Assembly (NCBI RefSeq): GCF_025264665.1 | Contig: NZ_CP073697.1 | Span: 3,267,501-3,331,500, forward strand | Length of the DNA: 64,000 nucleotides | Reading direction: 5' to 3' | Origin: Edaphobacter flagellatus | Lineage (GTDB): Bacteria > Acidobacteriota > Terriglobia > Terriglobales > Acidobacteriaceae | Shown here: positions 10,138 through 18,898 of the stretch, piece after piece | How positions within the stretch are numbered: position 1 is the first letter of the stretch | How the letters are laid out: each line of letters starts with the position of its first letter | The notes under the pieces: generated by a model | The model's input: only the letters and a program-made list of their open reading frames with translations | Databases searched by the model: none | What the model was told of the DNA's origin: nothing | Translations under genes and position numbers: made by a program

Positions 10138-11090
10138 GCCTGTCCCCCTTGCTGGTGATACCTGAAGACGTTGGGAGTTGAGAGAAGCGAAATCTGTTCA
10201 CGCGGAGCTGCAGGCCGGGGGGATGTGCCTTGCTCTGCGGAGGCCGTGTATTGAAGGGTCGGCCGCGGGGCTTCGCTGCGGCTGGAGCCGGAGCGAGAAC
10301 GCGGTGCAGGCTGCTTCTGTTGGCCGGGCGCCTTCTGGTCTTCGTTCTTCTGATCGCCGGAGGGACTGTTCTGATTGGAATCCTGGGCCGGGGTGTTCTG
10401 GGCTGGTGCCGGGGTCGAGTCGTCGTGACGCTGCAGGTCCTGAACGCGGGATTCGAGCTCGTAGACCACGCGGAGGTTGTCGATGGAGCGGGCGAAGCGG
10501 GCGTTGGCATCGTAGAAGCTGCGGCGGAGGCTGGAAGGCTTGAGGTCGCTGGCTTTGAGCTGGGTGACGTGAATGCCGGTGAGGTTGAGCGTAAGCGCGA
10601 CGGAGAAGAAGGCCATGGCCGCCGTCATCGCCAGACGCGGCTGCATGAAGTTGTGCCGCAGGGCCTGGACACGGAAGGCATTGACGACGCGCTGACGGAA
10701 GGGGACGACGTTGCCGGAGGCAGCCGGCGCGGCGGAGACTGCCGCGGGAACGAGTACCGGTCCCAGCAGCGTGTTGGGCCGGACGTCGGCTACGGGGAGT
10801 TCGGCGGTACGGCTGGCGTTGCTGGTTGCGGCGAAGATGCGATCGAGCAGGGCCGGGCTGGGCTCGGGCTGCGGGGTCTTGAGCATGACGAGCCAGTCGG
10901 CTCCGCGACGGGCGTCCTTGTACATACGGGAGCAGTCGGCGCAGCTGGCCAGATGAAGGTCGAAGGTGGCCTGGTCGTCCGCCGAGAGAGTATGGTCGAG
11001 CGCGTCGGCCAGCATGGCCTCGACGTGGGCGCACTGGAAGCCCGCAGGCTTTGCGCTCCCGAACTGATTGAACTCCTTGAACTCGGCCAC
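10134..11090 (-). CDS. Zinc-finger anti-sigma factor, membrane-anchored
   Basis: 318 residues from GTG at 11090, which has agaggtgg 5 bases upstream; GTG at 11099 is the alternative and would add three residues. The cytoplasmic N-terminus has the zf-HC2 pattern C20 ... H46-x3-C50-x2-C53 (FDLHLASCADCSRMY), which in ZAS-family anti-sigma factors binds zinc and holds the sigma factor. A single membrane helix lies around LAMTAAMAFFSVALTLNLTGI, and the outer part is rich in Q, P, S and A (low complexity). It follows the sigma gene by 59 bases, the standard pairing. Release of the sigma factor probably responds to an envelope signal. Confidence 0.9.
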   Translation of the reverse strand: MAEFKEFNQFGSAKPAGFQCAHVEAMLADALDHTLSADDQATFDLHLASCADCSRMYKDARRGADWLVMLKTPQPEPSPALLDRIFAATSNASRTAELPVADVRPNTLLGPVLVPAAVSAAPAASGNVVPFRQRVVNAFRVQALRHNFMQPRLAMTAAMAFFSVALTLNLTGIHVTQLKASDLKPSSLRRSFYDANARFARSIDNLRVVYELESRVQDLQRHDDSTPAPAQNTPAQDSNQNSPSGDQKNEDQKAPGQQKQPAPRSRSGSSRSEAPRPTLQYTASAEQGTSPRPAAPREQISLLSTPNVFRYHQQGGQA

Positions 11091-11149
11091 TTTTACCACC
11101 TCTCTTTCAACTGTATTTCTAACTTTCTATTTCAAGTGTTTCTAATGTT

Positions 11150-11950
11150 CTATACCTGTTTTTCTATACGTTGTAGCAGTCTTGCAAGTTCCCCCCGGCC
11201 ACGGCTGATACGGCTCTTTACCGTGCCTTCAGGAATGCGTAAAACCTGAGCAATTTCTTTGTAGTCCATGTCCTCAAGATCGCGAAGGATAACAGCTTCG
11301 CGAAGCTCGGGCGAGAGCTGTTTGAGGGCGTCCTGGATGCGTCCCTTGAGCTGGAGGGAGGCGACGTGCTTCTCCTGCGATTCGCGGGGGTCGGCGAGGC
11401 GCTCGGCCAGGGTGGGGCCGTCCTCGTCCCCGTCGAAGGTGGCGTCGAGCGAATCGGAGGCGCGGTCGAGCCGGGTGCGGCGGAAGTGATCGACGAGGAG
11501 GTTGCGGGCCAGGGTCGTGATCCAGGTCTGGAAGCTGCCTTTCTGGAGGTCGAAGCTGGCAAGGTTCTTATAGAGCTTGAGGAAGACGTCCTGCGTGAGG
11601 TCTTCGGCGTCGGTGGAGGACCCGGTGAAGCGATAGCAGATGGCATAGATGCGCCGATGCTGGGAGACGACAAGCTGCTGCCAGGCCTGGGAGTCGCCAG
11701 CGAGACACTGACGGACCAGCCTGGCGAGTGCTTCCTGTGCGGCTTCCTGTTCGGGGGTGCGCTCCAATGTAACCTCAACGGACTTCGACGGCTGTACGAG
11801 TGTACCGCGTCGGGGGCCTGTTAAAGCCGTCTCCCGTTGTGGGTTATCGGGAGTAGAACGAATAACCTGCACGTGTTGTGCGGGCCTGCGGGCGCTCCTC
11901 GGGGAGATGCTGTGCCGGGGAGCCGGAATCGCCATGTGAAGAACGCCCAT
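11150..11950 (-). CDS. ECF-type RNA polymerase sigma factor
   Basis: 266 residues as drawn. Region 2 is IYAICYRFTGSSTDAEDLTQDVFLKLYKNL and continues to RNLLVDHFRRTRLDR; region 4 is LSPELREAVILRDLEDMDYKEIAQVLRIPEGTVKSRISRGRGEL, a helix-turn-helix for the -35 element. About 60 extra N-terminal residues precede the usual ECF start; other starts are ATG 11935 and TTG 11767, the last preceded by gagg at 5 bases and giving a family-typical length. It heads the operon sigma / anti-sigma / B-box / DUF4097, so it presumably drives an envelope-stress regulon and its own operon through the promoter proposed at 11958-11985. Confidence 0.93.
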   Translation of the reverse strand: MGVLHMAIPAPRHSISPRSARRPAQHVQVIRSTPDNPQRETALTGPRRGTLVQPSKSVEVTLERTPEQEAAQEALARLVRQCLAGDSQAWQQLVVSQHRRIYAICYRFTGSSTDAEDLTQDVFLKLYKNLASFDLQKGSFQTWITTLARNLLVDHFRRTRLDRASDSLDATFDGDEDGPTLAERLADPRESQEKHVASLQLKGRIQDALKQLSPELREAVILRDLEDMDYKEIAQVLRIPEGTVKSRISRGRGELARLLQRIEKQV

Positions 11951-11971
11951 GCGCTTCTATACGCATGGGCG
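11944..11971. promoter_or_regulatory. Perfect 10-bp inverted repeat over the first possible sigma-factor start
   Basis: cgcccatgcg (11944-11953) and cgcatgggcg (11962-11971) are exact inverted copies around an 8-base spacer. One arm contains the ATG at 11950. As RNA it would bury that start; as DNA it could be an operator. It may equally be the terminator of sodC, but no T-tract follows. Confidence 0.6.
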
Positions 11972-11985
11972 ACGGGAGTTGTTCA
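11958..11985 (-). promoter_or_regulatory. Candidate ECF-type promoter of the sigma-factor operon
   Basis: On the minus strand TGAACA (11985-11980) and CGTATA (11963-11958) are separated by 16 bases. This matches the AAC-type -35 and CGTA-type -10 pattern known for many ECF sigma factors, which commonly activate their own operon. The pattern is short, so chance occurrence is possible. Confidence 0.4.
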
Positions 11986-12025
11986 CATGGTTGTCAAGAG
12001 ATTGAAATATTTGAGTTAGGAACTG

Positions 12026-12562
12026 TTATTTGGCGGTCGGGGCGGGTGCCATGATGACGCCGCAGGCGATCCGGTTGCCAGCGTTGCCGGTGGGATCGGT
12101 CTTCATATCGTCGGCCTTCTCGTGGACCATGATGGAGGTTCCGCCATTGGCCAGGATGGAGTTGGGGGAAGAGGGGTCGAGCGAAAGGTAATCGACGGTG
12201 AAGGTTGCGTTGGCGGTGCCGTCGCCTCCGGCAGTGACGTTCTGGGGCAGGTCGCCGTTGTGGTGGCCCATGGGGTTCTGGAGGCCATGCTGCTTGGCGT
12301 CGGGGTTGAAGTGGCCGCCGGCGGACTTGAAGTCAGGGGCTTCGCAGAGGGGCTTCTGGTGGATGTGGACGGCGTGCTCGCCCATGGGGAGGTTCTTGAG
12401 CTTGAGCTTGATGACGAGCTTGTTGTCCTTGGAGCTGGAGAAGGCGGCGGTGCCAGCGTCCTTGCCGTCGGAGGTTTTGAGGTCGACGATGAGGGGCTTG
12501 GTCTTGGCAAAGGCGGGAACGGCTACGAGGCTGATGGCGAGAATTGCTGCGGAAAGGCGCAT
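12026..12562 (-). CDS. sodC: Cu-Zn superoxide dismutase, periplasmic
   Basis: 178 residues from ATG 12562, which has aggaga 10 bases upstream; a longer upstream extension lacks a ribosome site. Residues 1-20 ([19 protein letters not shown]) are a Sec signal peptide. Metal ligands of the family are visible in [27 protein letters not shown], and the C-terminal GNRIACGVI; two cysteines (PLCEAPD and IACGV) can form the conserved disulfide. It converts superoxide to peroxide and oxygen in the periplasm. It lies 75 bases upstream of the ECF sigma gene on the same strand. Confidence 0.95.
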   Translation of the reverse strand: MRLSAAILAISLVAVPAFAKTKPLIVDLKTSDGKDAGTAAFSSSKDNKLVIKLKLKNLPMGEHAVHIHQKPLCEAPDFKSAGGHFNPDAKQHGLQNPMGHHNGDLPQNVTAGGDGTANATFTVDYLSLDPSSPNSILANGGTSIMVHEKADDMKTDPTGNAGNRIACGVIMAPAPTAK

Positions 12563-12641
12563 CGACTTGTTTCTCCTGAAGAGTCGCTGTTGGTTGAGAT
12601 GCTCAAACATGCCGAGGGGAAACCAGCAGCAACAGAATAAC

Positions 12642-13988
12642 TTAGAACCGGTTGGCTGTACCGAACAATACTCTGATTGTGGTAATCACCTTCGCAGGAA
12701 TGCCATCCAAAAGGAACGGCTGATACTTCCATTGCCTGACGGCATCCAGTGCGGTTTTTTCGAAAGACGGATTAGACGATTCGATCACCCCGAGACGGGA
12801 GATAGAGCCATCGGTGGCAATCTCGGCGGAGAGGTAGACCATTCCCTGAAGGTGCTGCACCTGGGCGCTCGCGGGGTATATCGGCTTTATTTGCGTAAGA
12901 GCCCGGCTCTGTATGACATTTACCGGCAGAGTTTCAAACACGGGTATTTCAGGCTGATCCTTGGTCGTTGTCTGAAAGGGTAATGTATACGGACCGGTTA
13001 TCTGAACCGGATCGCCTGTCTTGGTTTTTGCCGTCATCCATGAAAATTGCAGCACTTGTTCGCGAGCAAATTGATTGAGTCGGACATTGTCGGAGTCCAG
13101 TACGGAGACCTCCTTTGTCGCTCCCTGCTTATCGACCGATACAAGCAGAGTGATGGTGCCTGATGTCTTTCCTTTAGCCACGGAAGGCCATGCGATATCG
13201 TGGTGTGGTCTCGCCATCTTCTGGACGGTCGTAGCCGCAATCGAAATGGAAGCAAGAGGGTTAACATCGGTCGCAGAAGCTGGTGTAGCAAAGAAGTCTT
13301 CCATCTCTTTTGTCGGCTCCAGAAGTTCAACCTTTCCGGCAAGCAGAGTATTGGGAAGGCGCGAGATGTAGAGGTGAGGGACAGACTTATCGCCAAAACG
13401 CTGGTAATTGTTGAACTCTATCTCGTAGCCGGGACCTGTAATCAACGGGAGAAGAGGATTTTTGAGCGTGGAGAAGCACAGAGTGGCGAGCGGAGCGACA
13501 GCTTCAGTGAGGTGAATATTCACTGCCGCACAAGCGACAGGGGGTACGCCGGAGCCGAGTTCCCTTTGTTGCAGATGTAGTCCGGGCTGACCCCAGCGGT
13601 CGACCGGAACAGGATCTTCAATCCCGCCGACAAACAGCGTGAGCCATTGGGGAAAGTAATCGCCGGTCGTCTCATAATGCAGCCCTGATGCGTTGCGCGT
13701 AGTGACCTGATGCAAATTTGGCGCGGTAACAATACGCTTCCAGAGTGTAGGAGACAGCCAGTATTCCTCGATCTCAGCCTGCATGGGGGAGTTTTCATCA
13801 AAGACATCGCGAACCTTGAGCTTGATATGAAAAGGGTTTGCCTTCGGCGCAGTAAGCGAGGAATTCGCCAGTGCTGCAGGAAGAACATCTGCAAGAGGAA
13901 TGGCAACGAACTTTGGTGCCGGTGTTTGCGATGAGAGAGAGGCAGACAAAGAAAGAAAAAGAGCCCACGCGAACATGTTGCGTTGCAT
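12642..13988 (-). CDS. Secreted protein with two TonB C-terminal-type domains
   Basis: 448 residues. An N-terminal signal peptide ([15 protein letters not shown]) is followed by a 230-residue region of no recognised family and then two TonB-C-like domains, around 255-345 ([21 protein letters not shown]) and 365-448 ([20 protein letters not shown], ending with [13 protein letters not shown]). True TonB has an N-terminal membrane anchor and proline linker; neither is present, so this is a periplasmic protein carrying the domain rather than a classic energy transducer. Such proteins are frequent in Acidobacteria. No clear ribosome site precedes ATG 13988; ATG 13976 is possible. Function unknown. 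Confidence 0.8.
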   Translation of the reverse strand: MQRNMFAWALFLSLSASLSSQTPAPKFVAIPLADVLPAALANSSLTAPKANPFHIKLKVRDVFDENSPMQAEIEEYWLSPTLWKRIVTAPNLHQVTTRNASGLHYETTGDYFPQWLTLFVGGIEDPVPVDRWGQPGLHLQQRELGSGVPPVACAAVNIHLTEAVAPLATLCFSTLKNPLLPLITGPGYEIEFNNYQRFGDKSVPHLYISRLPNTLLAGKVELLEPTKEMEDFFATPASATDVNPLASISIAATTVQKMARPHHDIAWPSVAKGKTSGTITLLVSVDKQGATKEVSVLDSDNVRLNQFAREQVLQFSWMTAKTKTGDPVQITGPYTLPFQTTTKDQPEIPVFETLPVNVIQSRALTQIKPIYPASAQVQHLQGMVYLSAEIATDGSISRLGVIESSNPSFEKTALDAVRQWKYQPFLLDGIPAKVITTIRVLFGTANRF

Positions 13989-14094
13989 AGGAGCAATTAT
14001 TCGGAATCAATGAGCCGAAAGACAAGCGAAATGTTGTCACTGCTTCGTGTCTTACCGTGTGGTGTAATTTAGTGCGTTCTGTGGAGAGTTCTTG

Positions 14095-15669
14095 ATGAAG
14101 CGAATTGCTTTGGGACTAATGATGGCGACTGCGTGCAGTGTGCAGGCGTGGGGACAGCAGGGTTCGGCGACGCGGTGTGAGGGCATGACTACTGTGGTAC
14201 TCAATAAGGCGAAGGTGACGCACGCAGGGCTGGCGACTCAGCCTGAGCTAGATGCGATGAAGGTGAGAAATGCGGGGACGATGCCTGCGTTCTGTCGTGT
14301 GCAGGTGACGGACAGGCCTTCGGAGGATTCAGACATCAAGACAGAGGTCTGGCTGCCGGTGGATGGGTGGAACGGCAGGCTGCGCGCCCAGGGGAATGGC
14401 GGGTTTGCGGGCACGATCTATCTGGGTGCGATGGCGGAGTCGGTGCGGCAGGGGTATGCGGCGGTGGGAACGGATACGGGCCATGTGGGAGGGAGGCCGG
14501 AGTTTGCTCTGGGGCATCCGGAGAAGGTGAAGGACTTCGGATGGCGTGCTGTGCATGACATGACAGTTCAGGCGAAGGAGCTGATACGGGCTTTTTATGG
14601 CAAGCCGCAGGATAAGGCATATTTCACGAGCTGCTCGGATGGAGGACGTGAGGCGCTGATGGAGGCACAGCGGTTTCCGGAGGATTATGACGGGATTCTT
14701 GCGGGCGCTCCGGCTTATAACTGGACAGGGTTGATGGCAGGCGCGGCGGAGAACACGAAGTGGATGCGAGCGTCGGCGGAGAATTTTCTTCCCGCATTGA
14801 AGGTGCCTGCGCTGGCTGCGGCGGTGAATGCTGCGTGCGATGCAAAGGACGGCGTGAAGGATGGCGTGATCAACGATCCGCGCGCGTGCCGCTTCGATCC
14901 TGCTGTGATTGCGTGCAAGGCGGCCGATAACAGCAACTGTCTGTTGCCTGCACAGGTGGAGACCGTGAAGAGGATCTATCGCGGGCCGGTGGATGATGCG
15001 GGCAGGGTTGTGTTGAAGGGGTTGGAACCGGGAGCGGAAGATGGGCCGCAGGGATGGGCGCAGTGGATTGCGGGCGATCAGCCGGGGTCGAATATGCCGT
15101 TCTTCGGCGAGGGTTTCTATTCGAACTTTGTTTATGGCAGGCCGGGGTGGAAGGCGAGCGAGTTCATGTTCGATCGCGATTACAAGCTGTCGCTGGAGAA
15201 GACGGCGGAGGCGCTGGACTCAAAGGACACGAACCTTGAGCCGTTTGTTGCACGCGGCGGCAAGCTGGTGATGTATCACGGCTGGAACGATCCGGCAATT
15301 CCGGCGACGATGTCGATCCACTACTACGAAGGCGTGACGAAGACGATAGGTGCGTCGAAGACGGAGAGTGCCATGCGTCTGTATCTGGTGCCGGGGATGC
15401 AGCACTGCGCATTTGGGCCGGGGGCGACAGAGTTCGGCCAGGGGATGGGAGCACGCGGGGATGCAGAACACGACATCTTTACGGCGCTGGAGCAGTGGAC
15501 GGAGAAGGGGATGGCTCCTGGAGTGCTGACGGCGGAGAAATCGGCGGGCGAAGGTGCAGCGCGAGCGGTGGTGATGTCGCGTCCGTTGTGTCCTTACCCG
15601 CAGGTGGCGAAGTATGACGGGAAGGGTGATGTAGCGAAGGCAGGGAGCTTTGCTTGTGTGGCGAAGTGA
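14095..15669 (+). CDS. Tannase/feruloyl-esterase-family hydrolase, secreted
   Basis: 524 residues from ATG 14095 (ggagag 7 bases upstream; the TTG just before is unnecessary). A Sec signal peptide covers about 1-20 (MKRIALGLMMATACSVQAWG). The tannase-family catalytic serine is S181 in C180-S-D-G-G; an Asp in GWNDPAIP and a His in GMQHCAFGPG complete the alpha/beta-hydrolase triad, and the family's neighbouring cysteine C180 is present. It probably hydrolyses aromatic esters such as gallate, ferulate or related plant phenolics outside the cytoplasm. It is monocistronic between divergent tonB-type and convergent tdk genes. Confidence 0.9.
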   Translation: MKRIALGLMMATACSVQAWGQQGSATRCEGMTTVVLNKAKVTHAGLATQPELDAMKVRNAGTMPAFCRVQVTDRPSEDSDIKTEVWLPVDGWNGRLRAQGNGGFAGTIYLGAMAESVRQGYAAVGTDTGHVGGRPEFALGHPEKVKDFGWRAVHDMTVQAKELIRAFYGKPQDKAYFTSCSDGGREALMEAQRFPEDYDGILAGAPAYNWTGLMAGAAENTKWMRASAENFLPALKVPALAAAVNAACDAKDGVKDGVINDPRACRFDPAVIACKAADNSNCLLPAQVETVKRIYRGPVDDAGRVVLKGLEPGAEDGPQGWAQWIAGDQPGSNMPFFGEGFYSNFVYGRPGWKASEFMFDRDYKLSLEKTAEALDSKDTNLEPFVARGGKLVMYHGWNDPAIPATMSIHYYEGVTKTIGASKTESAMRLYLVPGMQHCAFGPGATEFGQGMGARGDAEHDIFTALEQWTEKGMAPGVLTAEKSAGEGAARAVVMSRPLCPYPQVAKYDGKGDVAKAGSFACVAK

Positions 15670-15705
15670 GTGATTGTTGGCTTCGTGATGTACGGGTAGA
15701 GAAAA

Positions 15706-15742
15706 TCGATCTCTCCGCTTTGCGCTTCGGTCGAGGTGACAC
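15706..15742 (+). repeat. Possible diverged copy of the intergenic repeat
   Basis: The segment with gatctctccgctttgcgctt and cggtcgaggtgacac follows the tannase gene. Its layout (GC palindrome, then gaggtgacac) resembles the cgctgcgctc...gaatgacac elements at 5088 and 21613, but identity is partial. A direct repeat tgtaatcgagt occurs twice at about 15755-15780. Confidence 0.35.
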
Positions 15743-15804
15743 CCCTTATTTCTTGTAATCGAGTTTTTTTGTAATCGAGTGTCCAGTGGGTCTTCGAGCT
15801 GGGT

Positions 15805-16437
15805 CTACCTGCTGACGGTGGGTAGCTCGAGTTGCTCGCTCTGGTGTTCGTCGATGTAGGGCTGGAAGTGGGCACGGCAGCGGGCTTCATAGAGTCCGGC
15901 GGCTCCTACGACGACGAGCTCCTGGCTTTGTCCGAGGCGTTGGGTGTGGATGGCGGGAGCTCCACAGGTCATGCAGACGGCGGAGAGCTTGGTGACCTCG
16001 TCGGCGAGCGCCATGAGGTTGGGGACGGGGCCGAAGGGCTCGTTGGCGAAGGTGGTGTCGAGGCCAGCGAGGATGACGCGCTTGCCGAGGTGGACGAGCT
16101 CGAGGGCGAACGGGATGAGGTGGTGGTCGAAGAACTGGACCTCATCGAGGCCGATGACATCGACTTCATGAATCTTGTTATTGGTGAAAAGCTCTTCGCG
16201 GAGGCGATCGCTGGACGGAGGGATGGTATCTGCGTCGTGTGTCTGTGAGCTGTGACTGGCGATGGCGGTGCGGTGATAGCGGAGGTCGATGTCGGGCTTG
16301 AAGCAGGCGACACGCTGACGGGCGATGCGTGCTCGCTTGAGGCGGCGGATGAGTTCTTCGGACTTGCCGGAGAACATGGGGCCGGTGATCATCTCGAGCC
16401 GGCCGACTTCGTGGCGGCCTATGTTGGTGGGTTGCAT
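15805..16437 (-). CDS. tdk: Thymidine kinase (type II)
   Basis: 210 residues, the normal bacterial length. The P-loop GPMFSGKSEEL is at 19-29, the Walker B-like DEVQFF follows near 95, and the lasso/zinc domain shows CMTCGAPA and a later C-x-x-H (EARCRAHF). The enzyme phosphorylates thymidine with ATP in the pyrimidine salvage pathway. It starts at ATG 16437 and stands alone on its strand between the convergent esterase gene and cutC, 91 bases from the latter. Confidence 0.96.
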   Translation of the reverse strand: MQPTNIGRHEVGRLEMITGPMFSGKSEELIRRLKRARIARQRVACFKPDIDLRYHRTAIASHSSQTHDADTIPPSSDRLREELFTNNKIHEVDVIGLDEVQFFDHHLIPFALELVHLGKRVILAGLDTTFANEPFGPVPNLMALADEVTKLSAVCMTCGAPAIHTQRLGQSQELVVVGAAGLYEARCRAHFQPYIDEHQSEQLELPTVSR

Positions 16438-16528
16438 ATGGGGACGGCCTCTCGATAGTTATCGTAAATATTGGAGGCGTGGATATCTGAGGCGAAACTT
16501 TTGAGCGGGTGGAGGAGCCTGAGCAAGG

Positions 16529-17332
16529 CTAGTTGTGTGCGGTGTGCAGGGTGCGGATTGCGGCGCAAATCTTGGAGGCGTCGAGGTGGCCGATGGGCAG
16601 TGGCGCCTCGGGTGTTCGGACCTGTGAGCCGAGATGGAATTGCTGGATGAAGGGATTCTGGCTGCGGAGTGTGTGCAGCTCGCTGATGGGATAGCCGTTG
16701 ACGAGGAGCTTACGGTGGTCGTCCTGCCAGAGGTGTGCGTACTCACGAAGGCTTTGGGTACGTGCTTCGGGAGTGGTGCCGCTTCCATGTACAAGGACGG
16801 TGTCGATCTGGGGGATGGAGCGCAATGCTTTTAGCGTGCCAGTTGGGGAGACTGTTCTCTCGAGGGCGTTATGGAAGGTGATGCGCGTATTGGGAGCCGC
16901 AGCGGTGATTGCATTGACAGCGTCGAGATCGAGTCCGCCGTTGCGGATGAAGCCCAGGACGAGGCCATCTATTTTCATGGCGTCGAGTTCGCGGGCTTTG
17001 CGGACCATGGATGCCAGCTCGTCCTGATTGAGGATGCCGAAACCTCTGTTTTCGCGCAGCATGACACGTACGGGGATGGAGACGGTGTCGAGAGTCTCAC
17101 GCACCATGGTTGCCGGTGGGGTGAGGCCGCCCTGGTTGAGATCGATAGCCAGCTCAATACGTGAGGCTCCTGCAGCAGCGGCGATGCGTGCCTCTTCAGC
17201 CGATGAGGCAATGATTTCGAGCATGATGGCGGGATGTGTTTCGGCAGGGAATGGAGCGAGTATGAAGCTGCCACATGCGGCGAGGAAGCATCGCCGATTG
17301 ATTTGCGCTAACGATGTTTGAGAAGTTCTCAC
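16529..17332 (-). CDS. cutC: CutC-family protein with Tat-like N-terminus
   Basis: 267 residues from GTG 17332. The CutC TIM-barrel begins at residue 37 (MLEIIASSAEEARIAAAAGASRIELA) and contains RVMLRENRGFG, KIDGLVLGFI and ITFHNALER, the family core. Ahead of it is NRRCFLAACGSFILAPFPAE, which looks like a twin-arginine or lipoprotein signal; CutC is normally cytoplasmic. If ATG 17224 is used instead, the protein is an ordinary 231-residue CutC. Neither start has a good ribosome site. CutC was linked to copper tolerance but its biochemical role is unsettled. Confidence 0.87.
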   Translation of the reverse strand: MRTSQTSLAQINRRCFLAACGSFILAPFPAETHPAIMLEIIASSAEEARIAAAAGASRIELAIDLNQGGLTPPATMVRETLDTVSIPVRVMLRENRGFGILNQDELASMVRKARELDAMKIDGLVLGFIRNGGLDLDAVNAITAAAPNTRITFHNALERTVSPTGTLKALRSIPQIDTVLVHGSGTTPEARTQSLREYAHLWQDDHRKLLVNGYPISELHTLRSQNPFIQQFHLGSQVRTPEAPLPIGHLDASKICAAIRTLHTAHN

Positions 17333-17416
17333 GCTATGACGGGATCATAGGCGCTGGGATGGATGCGGGAGGCCGCGGGTGGAAGGAGAGTCCCGCGGCT
17401 GTCCAATGGGTTGGAA

Positions 17417-17779
17417 TCAGACGATTCGTTCAACGGTGACAGCGGTGCCGTAGGCGAGGACCTCGGTGACGCCGTTCATAAGTTCGTTGGCGTCGTAGCG
17501 GAAGGCGATGACGGCGTTGGCTCCGAGTTGTCCAGCGTGGAGGGCCATCATGGCGAAGGAGTCCTGGCGCGTCTTTTCGCAGAGCTGGGTGAAGATGGTG
17601 ATGTCTCCGCCGAGCATGGTCTGCAGGCCGGCTCCGAGGGTTCCAAAGATGTTGCGGGAGCGGACGACAATGCCGCGTACGATGCCGTGGTTGCGGACGA
17701 CGCGGTAGCCAGGCAGCTCAAGTGCCGAGGTGATGAGTGCAGGATCGATGGTGAGTTGTGGCGGAGGGTAGGTTGACAT
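17417..17779 (-). CDS. YbjQ/UPF0145-family protein
   Basis: 120 residues. The fold signature of the YbjQ family is clear: GYRVVRNHGIVRGIVVRSRN, LGGDITIFTQLCEKTRQDSFAMM, GANAVIAFRYD and a C-terminal YGTAVTVERI. Family members form pentameric rings and have been called putative heavy-metal-binding proteins; a function has not been proved. ATG 17779 gives the expected length. It lies 54 bases after trpD on the same strand. Confidence 0.88.
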   Translation of the reverse strand: MSTYPPPQLTIDPALITSALELPGYRVVRNHGIVRGIVVRSRNIFGTLGAGLQTMLGGDITIFTQLCEKTRQDSFAMMALHAGQLGANAVIAFRYDANELMNGVTEVLAYGTAVTVERIV

Positions 17780-17833
17780 TTGCGCGATGCACTCCTTTAC
17801 GGAAGTCAGGAAGAGGATACCTGACTTCGTGTG

Positions 17834-18898
17834 TCAGGAGTTACGCGCGAGCGAGGCGATGAGTTCCGTGACAGCGCCTGAATCTATAGTACGGGCCGCC
17901 AGAGCGACGCCGGTGGGGATGTCGGGCGCGAGGTCAGCCGCGACGAGTACGGCGGCAGCGTTAAGCAGAACGATATCGCGGCGCGGGCCGGGCTCTCCGT
18001 GAAAGATGGCAGTGAGGATCTGCGCGTTGGTGTACGCATCGCCTCCAACGAGCGATTCGAGGGGAGCGCGGGTCAGCCCGGCGTCTTCGGGGGTGAGAGT
18101 GGAGAGTGTGACGATGCCGTTGTGGACTTCGGCGATGTGGGTGGGGCCGGAGATGGAGATTTCATCGAGTCCGCGGGTGGAATTATCGGCGTTTTCCGCT
18201 GTTCCATGAACGACGAAGGCATGGCGTGTATTGAGCAGAGCCATGGCTTCGGCGACGAGTGCGACGGCGTGAGCGGAATAGACTCCCATGACCTGCGCCG
18301 AAGCTCCTGCAGGGTTGGTGAGGGGGCCGAGGAGATTGAAGACGGTGCGGACTCCGATGGCTTTGCGCACGGGCATCACGGCTTTCATGGCTGGATGAAG
18401 CGCAGGAGCGTGAAGGAAGGCGAAGCGATGCTGGCGCAGAGCCTGTGCAGCCTGATCGGGAGAGAGGCCGACGGGGATACCGAGAGCTTCGAGAACATCG
18501 GCTGAGCCGGTCTGTGAGGTGATGGCGCGGTTGCCGTGTTTGGCAACCATGATTTTGGCCCCGGCGGTGGTGGCTCCGGCGGCTGCGGCAACGAGGGCGG
18601 AGGCAGTCGAGATGTTGAAGGTGCGGGAGCCATCGCCACCGGTGCCGCAGGTGTCGACAAGTTGAAGACGCTCGTCTTCTGCCAGGGGGATTGCGGTGAC
18701 ATTGGCTCGCATGACGTCGACGAAGCCTGCGAGCTCGGCAGGGGTTTCGCCACGGGCTGCAAGTGCTGCGGTGAGCGCGGCGATCTCGATCTCGGAGAGG
18801 TTGCCGGCGAGGATCTGCTGGAGTACTTCGCTGGCTTGTTCGCGCGTAAGCGTGGCGCGGCTCTCGATGACGTGCCTGAGATGGGGATGTGCGGGCAT
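17834..18898 (-). CDS. trpD: Anthranilate phosphoribosyltransferase
   Basis: 354 residues from ATG 18898, where family members usually begin; an in-frame upstream start would add 17 unconserved residues. It catalyses the second step of tryptophan synthesis, joining anthranilate to PRPP. Conserved motifs are all present: DTCGTGGDGSRTFNIST for the PRPP loop, KHGNRAITSQTGSADVLEALG, GVRTVFNLLGPLTNPA, and HGTAENADNSTRGLDEIS. No other trp gene is adjacent, so the pathway is split in this genome. It is transcribed divergently from sucC. Confidence 0.96.
   Translation of the reverse strand: MPAHPHLRHVIESRATLTREQASEVLQQILAGNLSEIEIAALTAALAARGETPAELAGFVDVMRANVTAIPLAEDERLQLVDTCGTGGDGSRTFNISTASALVAAAAGATTAGAKIMVAKHGNRAITSQTGSADVLEALGIPVGLSPDQAAQALRQHRFAFLHAPALHPAMKAVMPVRKAIGVRTVFNLLGPLTNPAGASAQVMGVYSAHAVALVAEAMALLNTRHAFVVHGTAENADNSTRGLDEISISGPTHIAEVHNGIVTLSTLTPEDAGLTRAPLESLVGGDAYTNAQILTAIFHGEPGPRRDIVLLNAAAVLVAADLAPDIPTGVALAARTIDSGAVTELIASLARNS

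Noticed and set aside
10230..11249. Plus-strand frame opposite the anti-sigma gene
   Set aside because: Shadow of the anti-sigma gene; no ribosome site or recognisable motif.
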